The translations under genes were made by a program, and so were the position numbers. DNA of 64,000 bases from NCBI GenBank assembly GCA_037976565.1, contig CP137683.1, positions 5,480,865-5,544,864 on the forward strand. Direction: 5' to 3'. Every line of letters begins with the position of its first letter. The first letter of the stretch is position 1. Under the pieces are notes generated by a model that worked only from the letters and a program-made list of their open reading frames with translations, did no database searches and was not told the origin of the DNA. The stretch is from Mesocentrotus franciscanus (lineage: Eukaryota > Echinodermata > Echinoidea > Camarodonta > Strongylocentrotidae). Positions 22,393 to 36,200 of this stretch are shown here, in pieces.

Positions 22393-24400
22393 TGTCATAT
22401 GCTTCACATTTCTGTATCTTAATGATGCAGAGCTCAGTGCAAATCCTTTGCTGCACGCACTTCCCATTCATTTACATGCAAAAAAAAACCTTGGCGTCTT
22501 TTTTGGCGGTTTACAGCGCCGTATCCGAACACGCCTCAAGGAAGGTCATAATTGAAGCACGAGACATCATGTCTCTAAGTGTTTCTACATGTACTGTACC
22601 CATGATTCCTCATTAGCTACAATGTACATGTACATGTACCATTTCATTCCATTCTCACTAAAAGCCTGTCACTGGCTACAGTGTATGAGTCTTTAAAAAA
22701 ATAGGATATGCTTTCAATTACTCTGACCTTTACAAAATCCATGATTCTATAAATATCCAGATGGTTTCATGTATATCAACACATTGGCATTCACAAAGAA
22801 AAACTGTGAGGGGTAGGAAGGCATAACATACACATATTGTATCCCTACCCCCCTCCCCAATCCCCCAATAGAGTGTGATTGGAAGGGATATGTTGAACCT
22901 AGAGCTTTAAGGGTGTGAGGACACCAACAAAAATTGCTCAATGAACTTGAAGAAAAAAATTCTGACATACTGTACATGTTCATTAATTTTTTTGTTTAAA
23001 CCCATAAAAACACACCAACATTTTGGGTATCTTTGTCTCGGATTCTAAACAAAATCCTGGATTTAGCTCATGCTGCAATCATAATGAGTACCTGTATGGA
23101 CTATGGTATTAAAAACGCATGAAGGAAGATGACGTCATACATTGACAGTTACAGTTTAAAATACGGCTGCAAGAATTTCAATACTTGGCTCAATTTTGGC
23201 GAAGAAAATTCAGAAAAAAGACCCTTAAACGCATCATACAGTCAATCTGGAAGTGGAACCGATGTACAGCATATTAGCCTAGGCCTAATTTTCAAGAATA
23301 AACGCATCGGATATGAATCCATTAAAATTGAGTATTTTGGGCAACGTTTGGTGGCCAGATCTAGCCACCAAAGTTTGCACAGGAGACCCTATGGTTGGCT
23401 TCTGTCTCTAAAGAGAGGAGAGAGGGAGAAATTTTCATTCTAGGTCAGCGTTTGCGAAACTGACAGAAGTTCTCCTCACACTTTGGTTTCGTGTATGTTG
23501 CACGCATGGCACTGCTGCGGTCGCTGTTGTCCATAGTTGTATTATACCCGATTGGCCCCGAGTCAGGCCACCGGAAAGACACGTAGTCTCGTCAGGCTTC
23601 ACTCCCTTTAAATCAAATTTTTAACGTTAAAAAAAAGGGTCAATTCAAAACGCGTTTAAAAATGTGTTTAAAAACACTGCATATTAAAAAACCTGCCTGA
23701 CCTGTTTTCAACACAGATAAATAGACTCATCGACTATGATTAATACGATAAACAAATAACCGCATAATACTGGACATGCTCATGTCACCAGTCACCACTC
23801 TGTTTCAGGATTAAATAACATTTGTTGTCATTGTGGACATTGATTGAGTTGACATGGCAAGCAAAGGCTCAAAGTCAAAGCCCAAAGCAAAGGCAAAGGC
23901 AAAGCAGACATGAACACAACAATTGAATTAACAAAAATATCACAAGAATAAGATTACTTAAATTATCCATGCCAGTTACTATAACATGACTTACATGAGT
24001 CCAGTGTATGTCTGCAAAGCAAAAAGGCAGCAGGTACACCAGGCATTAGACTAGGTCTATATTATTATATATATATTATAGACCTATTTCTGAAAATAAT
24101 TCCAGCTAAGTTTCAATGTTGGGTCAGCAGCAGACGTCTACATGTAGGTGTACAGGTAGCTAGCTAGACCTTAACAAAGACAAATGGACGACATGACTTT
24201 GATTTAGGTTAATGTATCAGGTACAAAGCAATTTATGAACTCTTAATTCTTAGTTTTATTCAATATTAGCTCAAATTTGGCATGCTAATTTATTGAGTAT
24301 GGCTAAAGTTGTAAACGTGATCTTTCTTTCAAAGCATTATAGTGCAAAACTTATTAGGACTATAAAATCTTCACAGTACTATTACAAAAAGCCCCTCTCT
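22393..24400. other. intergenic or 5' intron, no gene recognised
   Basis: The 104-codon frame at 23129-23443 shows no recognisable domain. At 23853-23912 a tiny frame encodes MASKGSKSKPKAKAKAKQT and stops; it is a repeated AAAGGC/AAAGCC run and is not credible as a gene by itself. If the plus-strand gene starts near 20300, this stretch would be its first intron. Confidence 0.45.
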
Positions 24401-24440
24401 TTTTTTATTGGAATCGTCCAAATCACAAACGATGAAGAAA

Positions 24441-26653
24441 ATGGCGTCGAATCCTTACGGCCACGGGTCATCACCAATGCCTTCAAACATGCCTCAACAA
24501 AGATTTGGACCACAGCCAGGCCCGGGAATGAGACAATATCCAGCTTCTAACTTCCCTGTAAGTTCACATATATTTTATGTTCTACCAAAATGCAATATAA
24601 CCTACCTGTCTTGATCAGTTGATGTGCGTTTCCCTTTGTTGCAGAACAATAAATACAGTCCCATTCGTTAGAAACTGTGTTAGTACCACTAGGAATAGGA
24701 TTTGTAGGAAAACACAAACGCGCGCACGTTTAACTTAACTAGTTTAAGCTACAGGCAGCTGATGCCCTATCGGGGGATGTTGCCTGTAGCTTAGCTGTCG
24801 ATGCTTTTTTGCTATTAATCAATTTTTGGCATTAATCAGACACAGGGTGGCTCCAGTGTTGTGTTTGTAGTTGATGTTGTTGTTGCTGTTGAGTGTTGTT
24901 GTGTTTTTGTTTGGTTTGTGCTCCGGACCCCACTCTTTCGTCTTGTTTCGATTTTTCAAGTTCATTCAAGTTCTTGATTTGCGCATTGCCGATGGTGATC
25001 ATCAACATCGATCAGCATCACCATCACTCCATCACTCCATCAGCAGTCTATAAATTATAATACGGAAGAGTAGAGACTAGACTAGTGTATCGTAGGTCCT
25101 AGAATCTAGATTTGTACACCACTGTGATTCGTACACAAATTAACATATTCAAATTAGACCGCCAAGAGCAAGACATCTAAGTTTCTAACCACACACAAAT
25201 GACCCATTGGCAATGGCATTACACACACAGACACATGCAGTCACTGCCTACAACGAAAATTACAGAATGCTTGCAAAAATTAATCCTAAAAACATTAATT
25301 CTGCTGCCAAAAATGCGATGTACAGTACATGTATGTGCATGGACGCATATTTGCTCTGTGATCAAAAACAGGGTGGGCAAATATGAGGTTGAACTTGAAG
25401 TCTGAAAATAGAGTCTAGGAGGTTTTTTCCTTTTTTTGTTGTTGTTGTTTTTGTTTATCGCAAGCCATTATACCGATGCAGGCCAAAAAAAAGTGTGGTG
25501 ACACAAATCACATGACATGTATTTTGCAGGTGACATCTCAATTTTTGTTCTTTTTTTATCATGGTTCCAAACAGAGCGCTCCCTATCATTAATTATTCAA
25601 TGATAAGTTTTTGTGAAATGTGAGAAGTGCCCCATAAATAAACAAGAGCCTTAAGACCTGTATATGCTCCCTTTTTTCCCCCAAGTCCCATGGGAATGGT
25701 GGGATACACATATTCACTGCCATCCTCGCTTTTTCTAAATCTTGGTCTGTGACTGAGCTGAGATGCTTGTAAGCAAAGTCTTCTTGCAGACAGAGAAACA
25801 TTCATCTATCTCTTAGAGAGCTTTAGTTGACAATAACTTTGAAGATAGTGACCTGGGATTAAATACTGCCTCATTTGCTGGGCATAACAATATTTCTGAA
25901 TGGTATATCTGCAATCAATTATGCAGGAAACCCTCACTTCAACACCATCATTTTAATCAAGTTTTGATTAGGCTGTTTTTTCGCCCTTTTAAAGAAAGTT
26001 GTAATTTTATTATTCTTGTTTCAGGATCAACTTTTTTTTCTTCAATTTTTTAAAGAGAGAGAGAGAGAGAGAGAGAGAAATTAGGAAAAAGAAGGGTGCA
26101 GTGTATGTGCTATACACTGCAGCTAGCTTGCTTTGTAAATGATATCTGCAGAGCAGGAATTCAGTAATTTGAAAAATTTGCCATTTTATGTAAGTTTACT
26201 TTTGATTGAACACTGCAGATAACTATCTGTTGTAGCTACTGGCTTCATGATACCATGAGCAGTGCACCTACATGTATGGAGTTTATTAAACTGATATACT
26301 GTATAGTATATTTTGATTTTGTGCTGGTGTATACTCTGGCGAAAGGAGACATAAACATCATGAATGTAACCTGAAAAATTAGGACTACTGATGTACAAGG
26401 GACATGGGACAATGGAAATACAAGTTATAAATTGGCAGAAGCATTATAACTCTGTCTGTCTGTCTGTCTGTCTGTCTGTCAACATGAATCTTTCTTGGTC
26501 TCTATCTATATCTCTCTCTCTCTTTCTCTTTCTCTTTCTCTTTCTCTTTCTCTCTTCCTCTTTTTTTCTAATCATTTTCTCACTTGTCATTTTACTGTTA
26601 ATCTTTCACACATTGAAAAATTGGGAAGAGTAAGAGAAGAAAAGCATAAAAGA

Positions 26654-26694
<41 letters not shown>

Positions 26695-27336
26695 GAGAGT
26701 CTCGCACTACATAAAAATACGATATACTTAAATTCTTCATTTTTCAATTTTCACATAATTTATTATTATTGTTATGAGCACGTACATGTAGTAGTATGCA
26801 TGATTGATACAATCCATTCTTAATATTTCAGCAGGAATGTCAATTTACATACAAAGAAAATATTATGTTTTTCTTCAAAACCTTTCAAACACAGGAAGTT
26901 TATATTTTACCTTTCCTACTTCTCCTTTAAAAGTTACATGTAGCTGGAATTTAGGAAGATGAATCAATATGCAGTGAGAGATATTTAAAAGTATGTGATT
27001 TCTTCCCCCCTCACTCTCTGCCCTCTTGAATCACAAAGGAGAGCACTAAAACTGCAACGACAACCTCATCAAGCACGTCCCATTCGACTGCCGGATCATC
27101 CTCGAGCAAACAGGTACCGAAAAATCCCCGCGTGCCTAGCCTCTTCGAAAGAAGCCCTAAAAACTTATCCCTGTATGTCCGCAGCTGTATGTACGCATCC
27201 CAAAGTGCATTTGTGCATGCGCTGTTGCTCATTTCTACGATCAAATTTGTGTTGTGTTTTTCTCCTCAATCAATGCAGTGGCATGATTCACCGAATGATG
27301 AATGGCCATTGACACAAGACAATCTTTGTATTTGAT
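24441..27336 (+). CDS. putative short plus-strand gene, three-exon model, function unknown
   Basis: Exon 1 (24441-24557, 39 codons) has a strong start context AAAATGGCG and a consensus donor CCT|GTAAGT. It encodes a Met/Pro/Gly/Gln-rich peptide containing QQRFGPQPGPGMRQYP. An upstream in-frame ATG at 24432 would add three residues. Candidate exon 2 (27040-27114) encodes a Ser/Thr-rich 25-residue stretch between ...CACAAAG and CAG|GTACCG. Candidate exon 3 (about 27278-27336) follows a good acceptor (TTTTTCTCCTCAATCAATGCAG) and ends in NDEWPLTQDNLCI then TGA. All junctions are phase 0, giving 82 residues. Exon 1 is the best supported part; exons 2 and 3 are tentative, and more exons may exist. 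I do not recognise the protein. Low-complexity Pro/Gly/Met-rich N-termini are common in nuclear coactivators, but that is no identification. Confidence 0.35.
24620..26990. other. no supported gene; simple repeats
   Basis: This would be intron 1 of the model at 24441. It holds GA runs at 26054-26079 and 26660-26700, TCTG repeats at 26453-26480, and TCTCTT repeats at 26512-26565. A minus-strand frame pair at 25589-25805 (one reading YKHLSSVTDQDLEKAR) looks partly protein-like but matches no family I know. Confidence 0.45.
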
Positions 27337-29059
27337 CTGTGATGCAGTAGAAATAGTTTTGTTAGCAAAACTTCAAAATCCCACAAACCTGCTTTTTCAG
27401 TTTGTTATCCCAACCCCCTTTCTCCTCTAGCAAAAATTTCTGTTGCCAAAAAAAAAATGAGTTGTTTTCTGAAATTACAATGATGCACCCGTTTTGATGT
27501 CTTATCCATATGAATTGTATACAAGTGTCCTGTAGTATGAATGTTAACACAACAGTTGTGTTCTAACCTTTTTCTGAATGTACTTTAAGCCTTTTACTGT
27601 GGGGTGTAAACATGCCCTTGAGAGTGCACGATGACATGCACCTTGTCATAGACATTTCATAATGCAACCTTCAACATCACATAGTTCAAATGCCCTTTTC
27701 AGCTGGTTAGTTTACTTCATCTTATCTTTTGTTTTGTTAGGATGAATATCATTGTTTTCAAAGCACATCCCAGGGAGCCCTACAATGTGTGCATTTGTAT
27801 GTGTGCTTCATATTTTGACAACACAGTTTTTTTTCTTCTGGTAGTAAATGTACATCAGTATTTTAGTCACCTTGAAATTGTCTCTTCCATTAGAGTATTA
27901 TATTTGAAATAATCACTTTACAATTTCTAGATTTAAAGGTGTTACTGTGTTCACATTGTTGTTTAGGTCACATCAATTAAAATACACATTGAAACACATA
28001 GATGCATAGCTACAAAATTTGTTCACTGCAGCAATTGTCAAAAATATAAGATCATAATTACAAATGCTTAAATCTGGCCATATAAATAACTTACAATTTG
28101 GAAAGATTACAAATCAAAATCTCTGCTTGTTAAGGATGAAAATATTTGAAATAATTCACTTACAATGTAGCTAGCTGAGTTCCCATGTAAAATTTGAAAT
28201 GCCTTAATGTATACCCAATTCGCTAATGTTTATTTACATGTATTCTTAAATTTTCTTTAAAAAAAAATGAATTGTACTCTCAGGGATGATAACATTATTT
28301 TAAATATAATTCAAATGCTATGTACAGTGCAGCAAGATTTTAAAGAAGCATACTTCCAAAGATAATGTTAAATGTGACCCCCGCTTGGGGAGTACATGTA
28401 CCTTCTCTCTGTGTGTATCTTCTCTTAAGCTTTCTTTATTTCAGCTGCGTTAACAAATATTTAGTGCATTTGATTGTACGTATCTGCAGCCATTGTAGTA
28501 TAGATATCAGAATTTAAACAAATTATGAATTATTACGCTATCACGGAGCCGTTTTCTTTACAGCAATTAATTCTTTTGTCTAACATGTTCAATATAATGT
28601 ATGTTGCAACATACTGATAGAATATTTAGATATTTACACCCATGCTATACATTTGTACATTATATACATGTAGTACAATATATATTGCAAGGCAAGATAT
28701 ATACATATATTTCATTTACATTATATAAAGCAATAAATAGATTAATATGATGATTATCATCATGAAGCACAACATTTCAGGAAATTTTGTGCAAATAGTT
28801 AGCACTTGCATTTTTTTGTTAATCAAAGAAAGCAAATAGAGTGCCAATAGAGAGGCAATGATACACCTCTGACTGCCATGAAATGATTTGTTTGCTTATC
28901 TCATACAGTACTTGAATACATATTTATGAAATTTGAATGAGCTATCGCTACGATATTTCCATGATTGTTACAATCTTACAAGAATACGTTGTACGTCATG
29001 GAATATTGAAAGCATAACCACTTAGCGATGTAAGTTTGATTTTCCTCTCTGCATCTTCA
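27337..29059. other. AT-rich intergenic, 3' flank of P450 gene 1
   Basis: There are no long frames. On the minus strand the nearest AATAAA signals downstream of the P450 stop are at about 28435-28440 and 28228-28233, which would give 3' UTRs of roughly 620-830 nt. These are possible polyadenylation signals only. Confidence 0.4.
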
Positions 29060-32000
29060 TTACGATCGCATGCTGTCTCGTCGTGTAACCACTATATCGT
29101 ACTGCTTAGGGACCAAATCAAAGTGGACCTCTGGTTCAAGGGTAGGCTGCTGCGCCCCCTCGCCACTAGGTACGGAAATGTTCAGTTGCTGGAGCAGACA
29201 GGCGGAGAGGACGATGATCCCCGACTTGCCGATGTTCTTTCCCAGACATGCCCTTCTGCCGGTAGAGAAGGGCATGAAGTGAGGGAATTCCTTCATGTTG
29301 CGAAGCTGACCGTTGTCGTCGAGGAAACGTTCGGGGCGGAACTGGTCAGGGTTTACCCAGGTAGTTTCATCATGGTTGATTGCCCAGAAGTTAGCCAATA
29401 CTTGTGTGCCTGGACAAAGAGATAAGATGAAATCCTTTGTTATTGAGCTGCATCATTTCAAGAAATCATTCAGAGTCCATAATAGCAAGAAATAAGTTCT
29501 TAATATGTCATTGTCTGTTAAGAACTAAAAGGGTAGTAGACAATACTTATCACCATTTAGTAAGTGCATTTCTGGGTTTAAAAATAAAGAAATTAATAAG
29601 AAGATTATTTGTCTACATGTAGATGTCTTCCCATATTTACATTCAATCTTTTTATGGTGTAATCACCTAACATGCACTGGCAACTTCATGAAGAATAAAG
29701 CGAAGATCATACGGTCATGGTAGAAAGAGATAAAAAATGGAACTTACCGGCAGGGATGTGGTAGCCATTAAGGGTTGTATCACATACAGCAGCATGGGGA
29801 ACACCAAGAAGTGACAGACAGCTGAAGCGAAGTGTCTCGTAGAAAGTAGCACCTGTGAGCAAAATATATAAAAAGGTTTGAGATTTGTAATTTAGAAATT
29901 TAGATACTGCTGTATCCTAGGCAAAATTCCTTGAGCAAATCTACTTTAGGTTTTTGTCAAACTTCAATATCCCTATTGTCATTACCCATTCTCTTTTATT
30001 TTCCATCAAGCATGTGATGCTTTGGTTGTGTTTAGTAATTGATTTGATGCAGAAAGCAGGACATGTCAAATAGTTTAATGATAATACTCCATGTCTCCAT
30101 GTAATTACTTGAAGACTGTTTTTCATTCAACTAATTGAAGATTAGGATAGCTAGAGTAATGACTTACATAGATAAGGCAGTGTCTGCTCGTCTTCCAGGC
30201 ATGGGGTTCGGTCACCGATCACTCGATCAATCTCCTCTTGAACTTTCTTCTGTACTTCCGGGAAGACAGCCATGTAGAGAAGCACCCAGAGTAAGGCATT
30301 GTGGATAGTGTCCGTGCCTGAAGGATTATAAATATGAAAATAGGTTATTAATTAATAATGATAATTGAAGAAAAAAAAAATCAAATTCTTCAAGCAAGAT
30401 TTTTTCAATATGTTTTATGAAATATATGCCTACGTTTATGTATACATAGATCAAGATTATCTCAATTATGGAATAAATACATGTGAGATTACAATGGATT
30501 TGATTGCTAAAATGAAAGTATTAGTTATTCGATAAATAGGTATTCATTGAAACAGCAGGGAAGATTGAAGAGCTGGTATGCAGTACATTCCCCCTAACAC
30601 GGGTGTTTGATTGATGCACGTAGCATGTAGAAAAAAAAAGAATGTTTGTTTCTTGAAATGCATCAATTTTCTTCCAGCTCTTCCAAAAAGATCGAACATG
30701 CTCATTACTCTTCCCACATCAGAGAGTGCGCATACCCTTTTAGGCGAACATTCAAGCTTGGTTTTTTTGCGGATCACATGTTTTGTTGATTTTTCGGGGA
30801 AATATTTTGTGTGTTTTTCCTACAAGTTGGAGCAGTCGAGACAAGAGGGCACTGATAATTGTGTCAAGCTCTGGAGGGGGTGGATGAGAAGGCAAAGAAT
30901 TGGGGTAAATGGAGTGGATATTTATAGAGAAGGTACCCTACTCCTTCCCTCTAGCCATTTGCGCCAGACGTTCTGTGCCCAAGCAATTTGTGAGGCTAAT
31001 CCCTCCCCCAAGTCTGGGTGCTGTTTTCGTAAGGTCTCCCTATACCCAGGGACTAGTTGGAGAAAAGAAAGTGTTTGTTTTGCGGCTTTGAAAGATTGAT
31101 TTAATGGTTCAGGAGTTAGAAATTTCAAGTGCATTCAGGGAGTGATCTTTTTGGGTCAATGTTAGATTTTGATACTTTCAGAGTTCAGACTCAGATCTAT
31201 TGCAATACCTATTTGATATCAGAAATGTATTAAAAAAACATTAAATGGTAAGTGACATTGCTACAACCATAACATAGGAATAGTATAAATGAAACATTTA
31301 TTGAATTTTTTTTGGAAAAAATTATTTAGATATTTATATATATATAAAAACTACAATGAATGTTTAATATGGAGAAATTAAACATTAATTTTGTGCATAC
31401 ATGTACATGTATGTGAGAAAACATAGTGTTGAGAAAGTAAAATTAAAGTAGCAGAAATATATTTAATTGTAACAAATTTTATTTTGTTTGTAAAGACATT
31501 TTTCCCAAGGCCCCTCTATATCGTATAAAAAGTTTAAATTTGTGTTTCCTTGATGACAAAAGTCACTATCTTTAGTTTTCTTGAATGTCAAAGTTAAATA
31601 GTTGTAGTTCTCCTTTTTAAAAGTTTCACTCAAATTTTATGACATGGAGAAAAAAATAAAAAGTTGTTGATGCAGAAGTTCTGATGATGATAACTTCCTC
31701 AGTATTTTAAGGGCACTTTTGAAATAACCCGAGGCACAGTGGCTAATCCAAGCAATTACAGAAAATGGTTACAAAAATAATCATGCCACGCAGAGTAGGA
31801 GGATCAAGTTCACATTACGCAGTCAGTGCACTTGTCATGGCGGGAACGACGACTCCAAAAACATCGTTGCCCCTCTTTGGCGAGCTTTCTCTTTCTTTTT
31901 CCAGATTGTATCAGTTTGTGTTCCATGCACTGAGAAAGTTCGTACCAAGGTCAATGATCCCTGGTGTTTTGGAATAGCAATGCGACTTTGGCAAATTCCA

Positions 32001-33248
32001 GATTTAGCTTTTTTTCTTCCGCCCTAAAGCTTTTAAGTGATTCTAGGGATGTTTGAATGCATCTGATGAATTGAATTTTATGTATATTTGTTCGTGAAAA
32101 AATTCCCATCGGATTTCATTGAATTGGCAGTAAGGCATTTGAATATGATCATTAGTATCTGGAAAGAGTTTTTGAAATATTGATCAGGTTTTTAAAGCAT
32201 ATACAGTTTTGTTAGTAATTATGAATCCTATCTTGTTTCGAAAATGCCAACGGAAATGGAAATGCAAGAGTAGTAAGAAATAAACAATTAAGTAATGAAA
32301 ACAAATGAAATGAAGATTTTTTTTTGTTAAAGTGATGAACAAAATTAAGAAACACTAACCTGCAAAGAAGATGGTCCAGATATTGGTAATGATATGCAGT
32401 GGTGATAGAAGTCTCAATGTTTCCATGTCACCCGCCTCTTCTGCATCTTGTTCGACCTTGATAAGAGCATCCACCATGTCACGGATTTCTCCTTCAACGT
32501 ACGTCTCCTTGTGCTCCTCATAGAACCTTAGCAGCATGTTGTCCCTCTTGTCCCTGGCGTCTGCCAAGTCCTTCATCCAGGGGTTAGGGTACCTCTGAAG
32601 CCAGGGGATGAGGTTGACAGGATGAACAGGAGACACGCCCTTCATGATGCGGGAAGAGTAGTCGAAGATCTCATGGAGTTCTGTATCTCCTTTCTGGTAG
32701 CGTTTCCCAAAAGCGATGTTGTGCAGGATGTTGAGGGACACCAGGTTGAGGTCTTCCCGAGGGTTGAAGGCATCCCCATTGTAGGATTCAAACTGCTTGA
32801 TGAGGTCCATTGCTTCCTCAACCAGTTTGTCGCCCAGGCTGGTGTAGGTGACTGCTTGGAAGGCATGCTTCATAAGCTTGGTGTGAATGCGGAAGTCGTG
32901 CTTCTTCTGGCATGCCATGAATCCCTTGCTGACGAAGAATTCAATTGAAAAGACACTTGGGCGGTTGGTAAAGTTGGGTCCGTTGTAAGCAGTCTTGACG
33001 GTCTGAGCGTCGTTGAGGACTACCACGCGCTGACGGCCCAACTTCATGCTGAAGACGTTGCCAAATTTTGCAGCCATGTCCGTGAGGGAGAGGTGCAGTG
33101 CCTTTGATTTGAGTTGCAAGACATTGCCGATGAATGGAAGAGATGTGGGACCTAAAGGAACCTTGTTGATGTTGAAGTCCCTCCACTCTTGACAGTAGTA
33201 GACGATGATGCTGACAACAATCATCAGAGGAATGAGAATAGGGGCCAT
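29060..33248 (-). CDS. cytochrome P450, CYP2 clan (CYP1/CYP17-like), gene 1, 497 aa
   Basis: Four exons, minus strand: 32360-33248, 30168-30317, 29748-29852, 29060-29409. All introns are GT-AG and phase 1; the coding sum is 1494 bp. The product is a heme-thiolate monooxygenase, ER-anchored by hydrophobic residues 1-19, followed by a hinge [11 protein letters not shown] (31-41). Signatures: helix I AGTDT (296-300), ExxR ETLR (352-355), PERF (407-410) and the heme loop [10 protein letters not shown] with Cys436 as iron ligand. Length is normal for microsomal P450s. The usual WxxxR of helix C is replaced: F119 and T123 stand at the Trp and Arg positions. Substrates cannot be read from sequence. 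Relatives act on xenobiotics, steroids and lipids using NADPH-P450 reductase. The ATG at 33248 is chosen as the first of the frame and gives a correct anchor. It is paralogous to the gene at 55246-62172. Confidence 0.95.
30318..32359. other. intron 1 of P450 gene 1 (2042 bp)
   Basis: It contains a 162-codon open frame on the plus strand (30611-31099) without recognisable motifs. No nested gene is supported. Confidence 0.7.
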
Positions 33249-36200
33249 GCTCCCATGAGGTGTGGAAACTGGCTGAAGAGCTGTTGTCTTAATACTGAGC
33301 CTGTAGCAAAAAGTGGACGGAGAGAAAAAAAAAAGTAATGTTTAATCGTATTATTGGTTAAAATCTTAAATAATTTGAATAAGAATGCGCTTGAAATATA
33401 ATTATTTACTCACCAAAGGGGTTTTGATGCGAACAAAGAATTTGGAGACATGAGTATCACAATAGTTCATGGTGTCTCCCTAAGTTTCAAGTCACAGAAA
33501 TACACCACCCAGATTCCAGAAAAGATTTACAAATGATCCTTTGACAAATGCTCCTGCATTATATATATTCCTTGCAAGAGAGAGAGAAGTGCATTTACAC
33601 CAGACACGTGAAAGTGATGAATTTTTTGTCGAACGTTTTCCCCCTCATCAAACTCCAGACGTTTTCAACTTTGACCCGTGTGGACAAAGTCTTGCTGAAT
33701 GCATTTTCTCCCGAATGAACATAATCCTTTGCAGCTCAATGCAAAACAATCTGAAACTCATTAAAAATACATCTCTTTCCAAGTGAAAGGTAATCATGTG
33801 CAATTTAATTTTAGAAGCAGGATATTCAGGTCTGACTGAATGAAATTCCCTATGATCTGATATCCTCAATTCCAACAAAGATACAGGGAAATAAAAAAGA
33901 GAGAAAGGCTTTGGTAGTCATGCTTCTGCCTTGCGAGAATACCCCTTCACTCACCCGCTGTCTATACTTTATGGGAAAGCTAAAGCTGATCATTTGTTTT
34001 TTGTTGTATCTTTGATTCATTCATTCAACAATATCTTCTCCAGCTTGTACTGTATATAAATCTAGATGTATAGTTTTACCTGTAATGCGAACTTGACATT
34101 CCAACCCCGACAGCTATCCCTCCCCATTCCTACAGTGGGGTAATTTAGTGTCTTTAACAGCCCTGACTGTCAATCAACCTTCCTCATCACCTGATTGGTC
34201 AAAAGCCTACCTTACAAGGACGCCCACTTTCATTCATTATTTTCAGCAAGGTCAAAGAACATTTGAAGCAAGCTGATTGGCTGGGATTTTATCCCGCCCA
34301 CTTTATCTGTGTGTTCAACACACAGTGCATAACCTATTGAGTGAATGCATGTGTATGAGTGAGAGTGGAGGTAATAAGCTCCGCCTGTGTTTCATGCATT
34401 TGGCATTGAAAGTGTCCATGGAAGGTGCTTTTGGATTGAAGCCAGCAGCTCTGCTTCTATCAGTAGTAAAACCTGACAGGTATGCTAAGCTGAGAACATT
34501 GGCTGTCATCCTAGTAAAATGAATGATTAATTCTTGCTGTCTCGTTTTCCATGGAGATGGCATTATTTTGCGCATTTCAGAAAATGTAGCATATTATTTT
34601 CAGAGTCTCACTTTCTAGATAAAATATCACTTGAATTACAGTTAAATCTGTTTGTTATATTTTAGAAATTTGATGAAGCTTATTACAAGTAATCTAAAAG
34701 CATGATTTGCAACAGCAAACTCTGAACTTTTCATCTTTCAATTTCATACTTTCAGTAAATTTGTATTTATTTATTTATCTAAAGTGCATTATAATATCCT
34801 GTGTTGACAGATATTGTGGAATTTAAAAGAATACAACACAATCTGCCCTTTCCCTCACCTTTCTCGAAAAGTATGGTTTCAGATCGGTAAGCTTTTAAAC
34901 TATAAAAATCTCTTTTGGGGACACGGAAACTGATCACTTCCAAACCATTTAATTTTCAGGGGAAGGGAGCCACCAAACTATGAAAAGATCTTGTTATGAA
35001 ATCAAATACTCCCCGAGAGGAAGGTCCGTGTGGCCAAACAAATTATCAGTTCCCAAATATAGTTTGATTTTATTCTAACTTGTACATTTGTTTTGGTTGG
35101 TCAGTGCCGATAATAGATCTTCGTGGTTCGTCATTGTTTTGACTGAAATCCGGAGGCCAAGTTCATATCCCCTGGTTATTCATTTATTATGGCTGACCTT
35201 GGCTTGGCTGACCATTGCTTGCAAAATATTTCCAGATTTTTTTGAGGATAGGGATTTCCCCTTCAGACTTTTCATTTGATGTTAGAATAAAAACATTGTT
35301 TCAATTCAATATGTTCAAATGATATTACATTTTATGTCAAGTAGAATACTGGAATCCAAATGAATACAAAAACACAGATTTGAATTTTTATTAAGAGCTA
35401 CATTAACATTCAGATATTTTTACTGTATGTAACACTTTTGCACTACATGTAGTCCCACTCAGACATATACCTGAGAATAATTCATGTATTTTACATGCCC
35501 CATCTCCTTTAAAAGATTTTAAAAGAATTTCTTAAACTGAAAAAACTAAAAGTTCTGAAAGTTTTACATGTAATTAAAGATGTCATAGGAATGAGGTCTA
35601 TTAGTAAATTTGTTTTCTTGTCCCAAACGATTATCCTTCCCACCTGTCCATGTCTCTCTTTCTCTCTCCCTGGGTCACACGCAATCTACAACTTCCACCC
35701 AAACCCCCCCCCCCCACCCCAGGGGCTAAACTTGACCACTGGTCAGAGGAGGAGAGAAAGTGACCGTGACGTCATAATTGGCGACATTGAACTCCGGAGG
35801 CGTAACGTCCAGCCTGGCTAGGGCCAGTCAAAACAATTTACATAACCATTTGGCCTGTCGATTTATGACCCCTTGGTGTGGCCAATTGCTAAACTGGACG
35901 GATCTGTCCAAGTTCAATGATCAAATCAGACTTCCTTTTTGTTGATTACTTGGACTATATAATCATGACCTCTGTGAGTGAAAGAAATTCCTTTGATTGA
36001 CATGAAACTTTTAATGAATTTTGATGAAATGTTGGTAGAAATCTTTGACACTTCATTTCATAATTGTTTGAACTAAGTTTCTATTATGTTTGCTTGCATT
36101 TTTTTTTTTGGTTGAAATAAAAACAAATCAATTAATTAATGATAATACAAAAGTAGTAGAATACATTCATGTAAAGTCATAAAAATAACTTTAAAAAATA

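Noticed and set aside
23853..23912. Lys-rich mini-frame MASKGSKSKPKAKAKAKQT
   Set aside because: It stops after 19 codons, comes from a repeated AAAGGC run and has no donor before the stop.
25589..25805. Minus-strand frames of 70 codons with YKHLSSVTDQDLEKAR
   Set aside because: They look partly protein-like, but two overlapping frames are equally open and no family or splice partner was found.
27110..27180. Short resemblance of a frame (VPSLFERSPKNLS) to ribosomal protein L7a
   Set aside because: Only about ten residues resemble it, the highly conserved following block is absent, and no exons of that gene are nearby.
30611..31099. 162-codon plus-strand frame inside intron 1 of P450 gene 1
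   Set aside because: No domain, no promoter or splice support, low-information composition.
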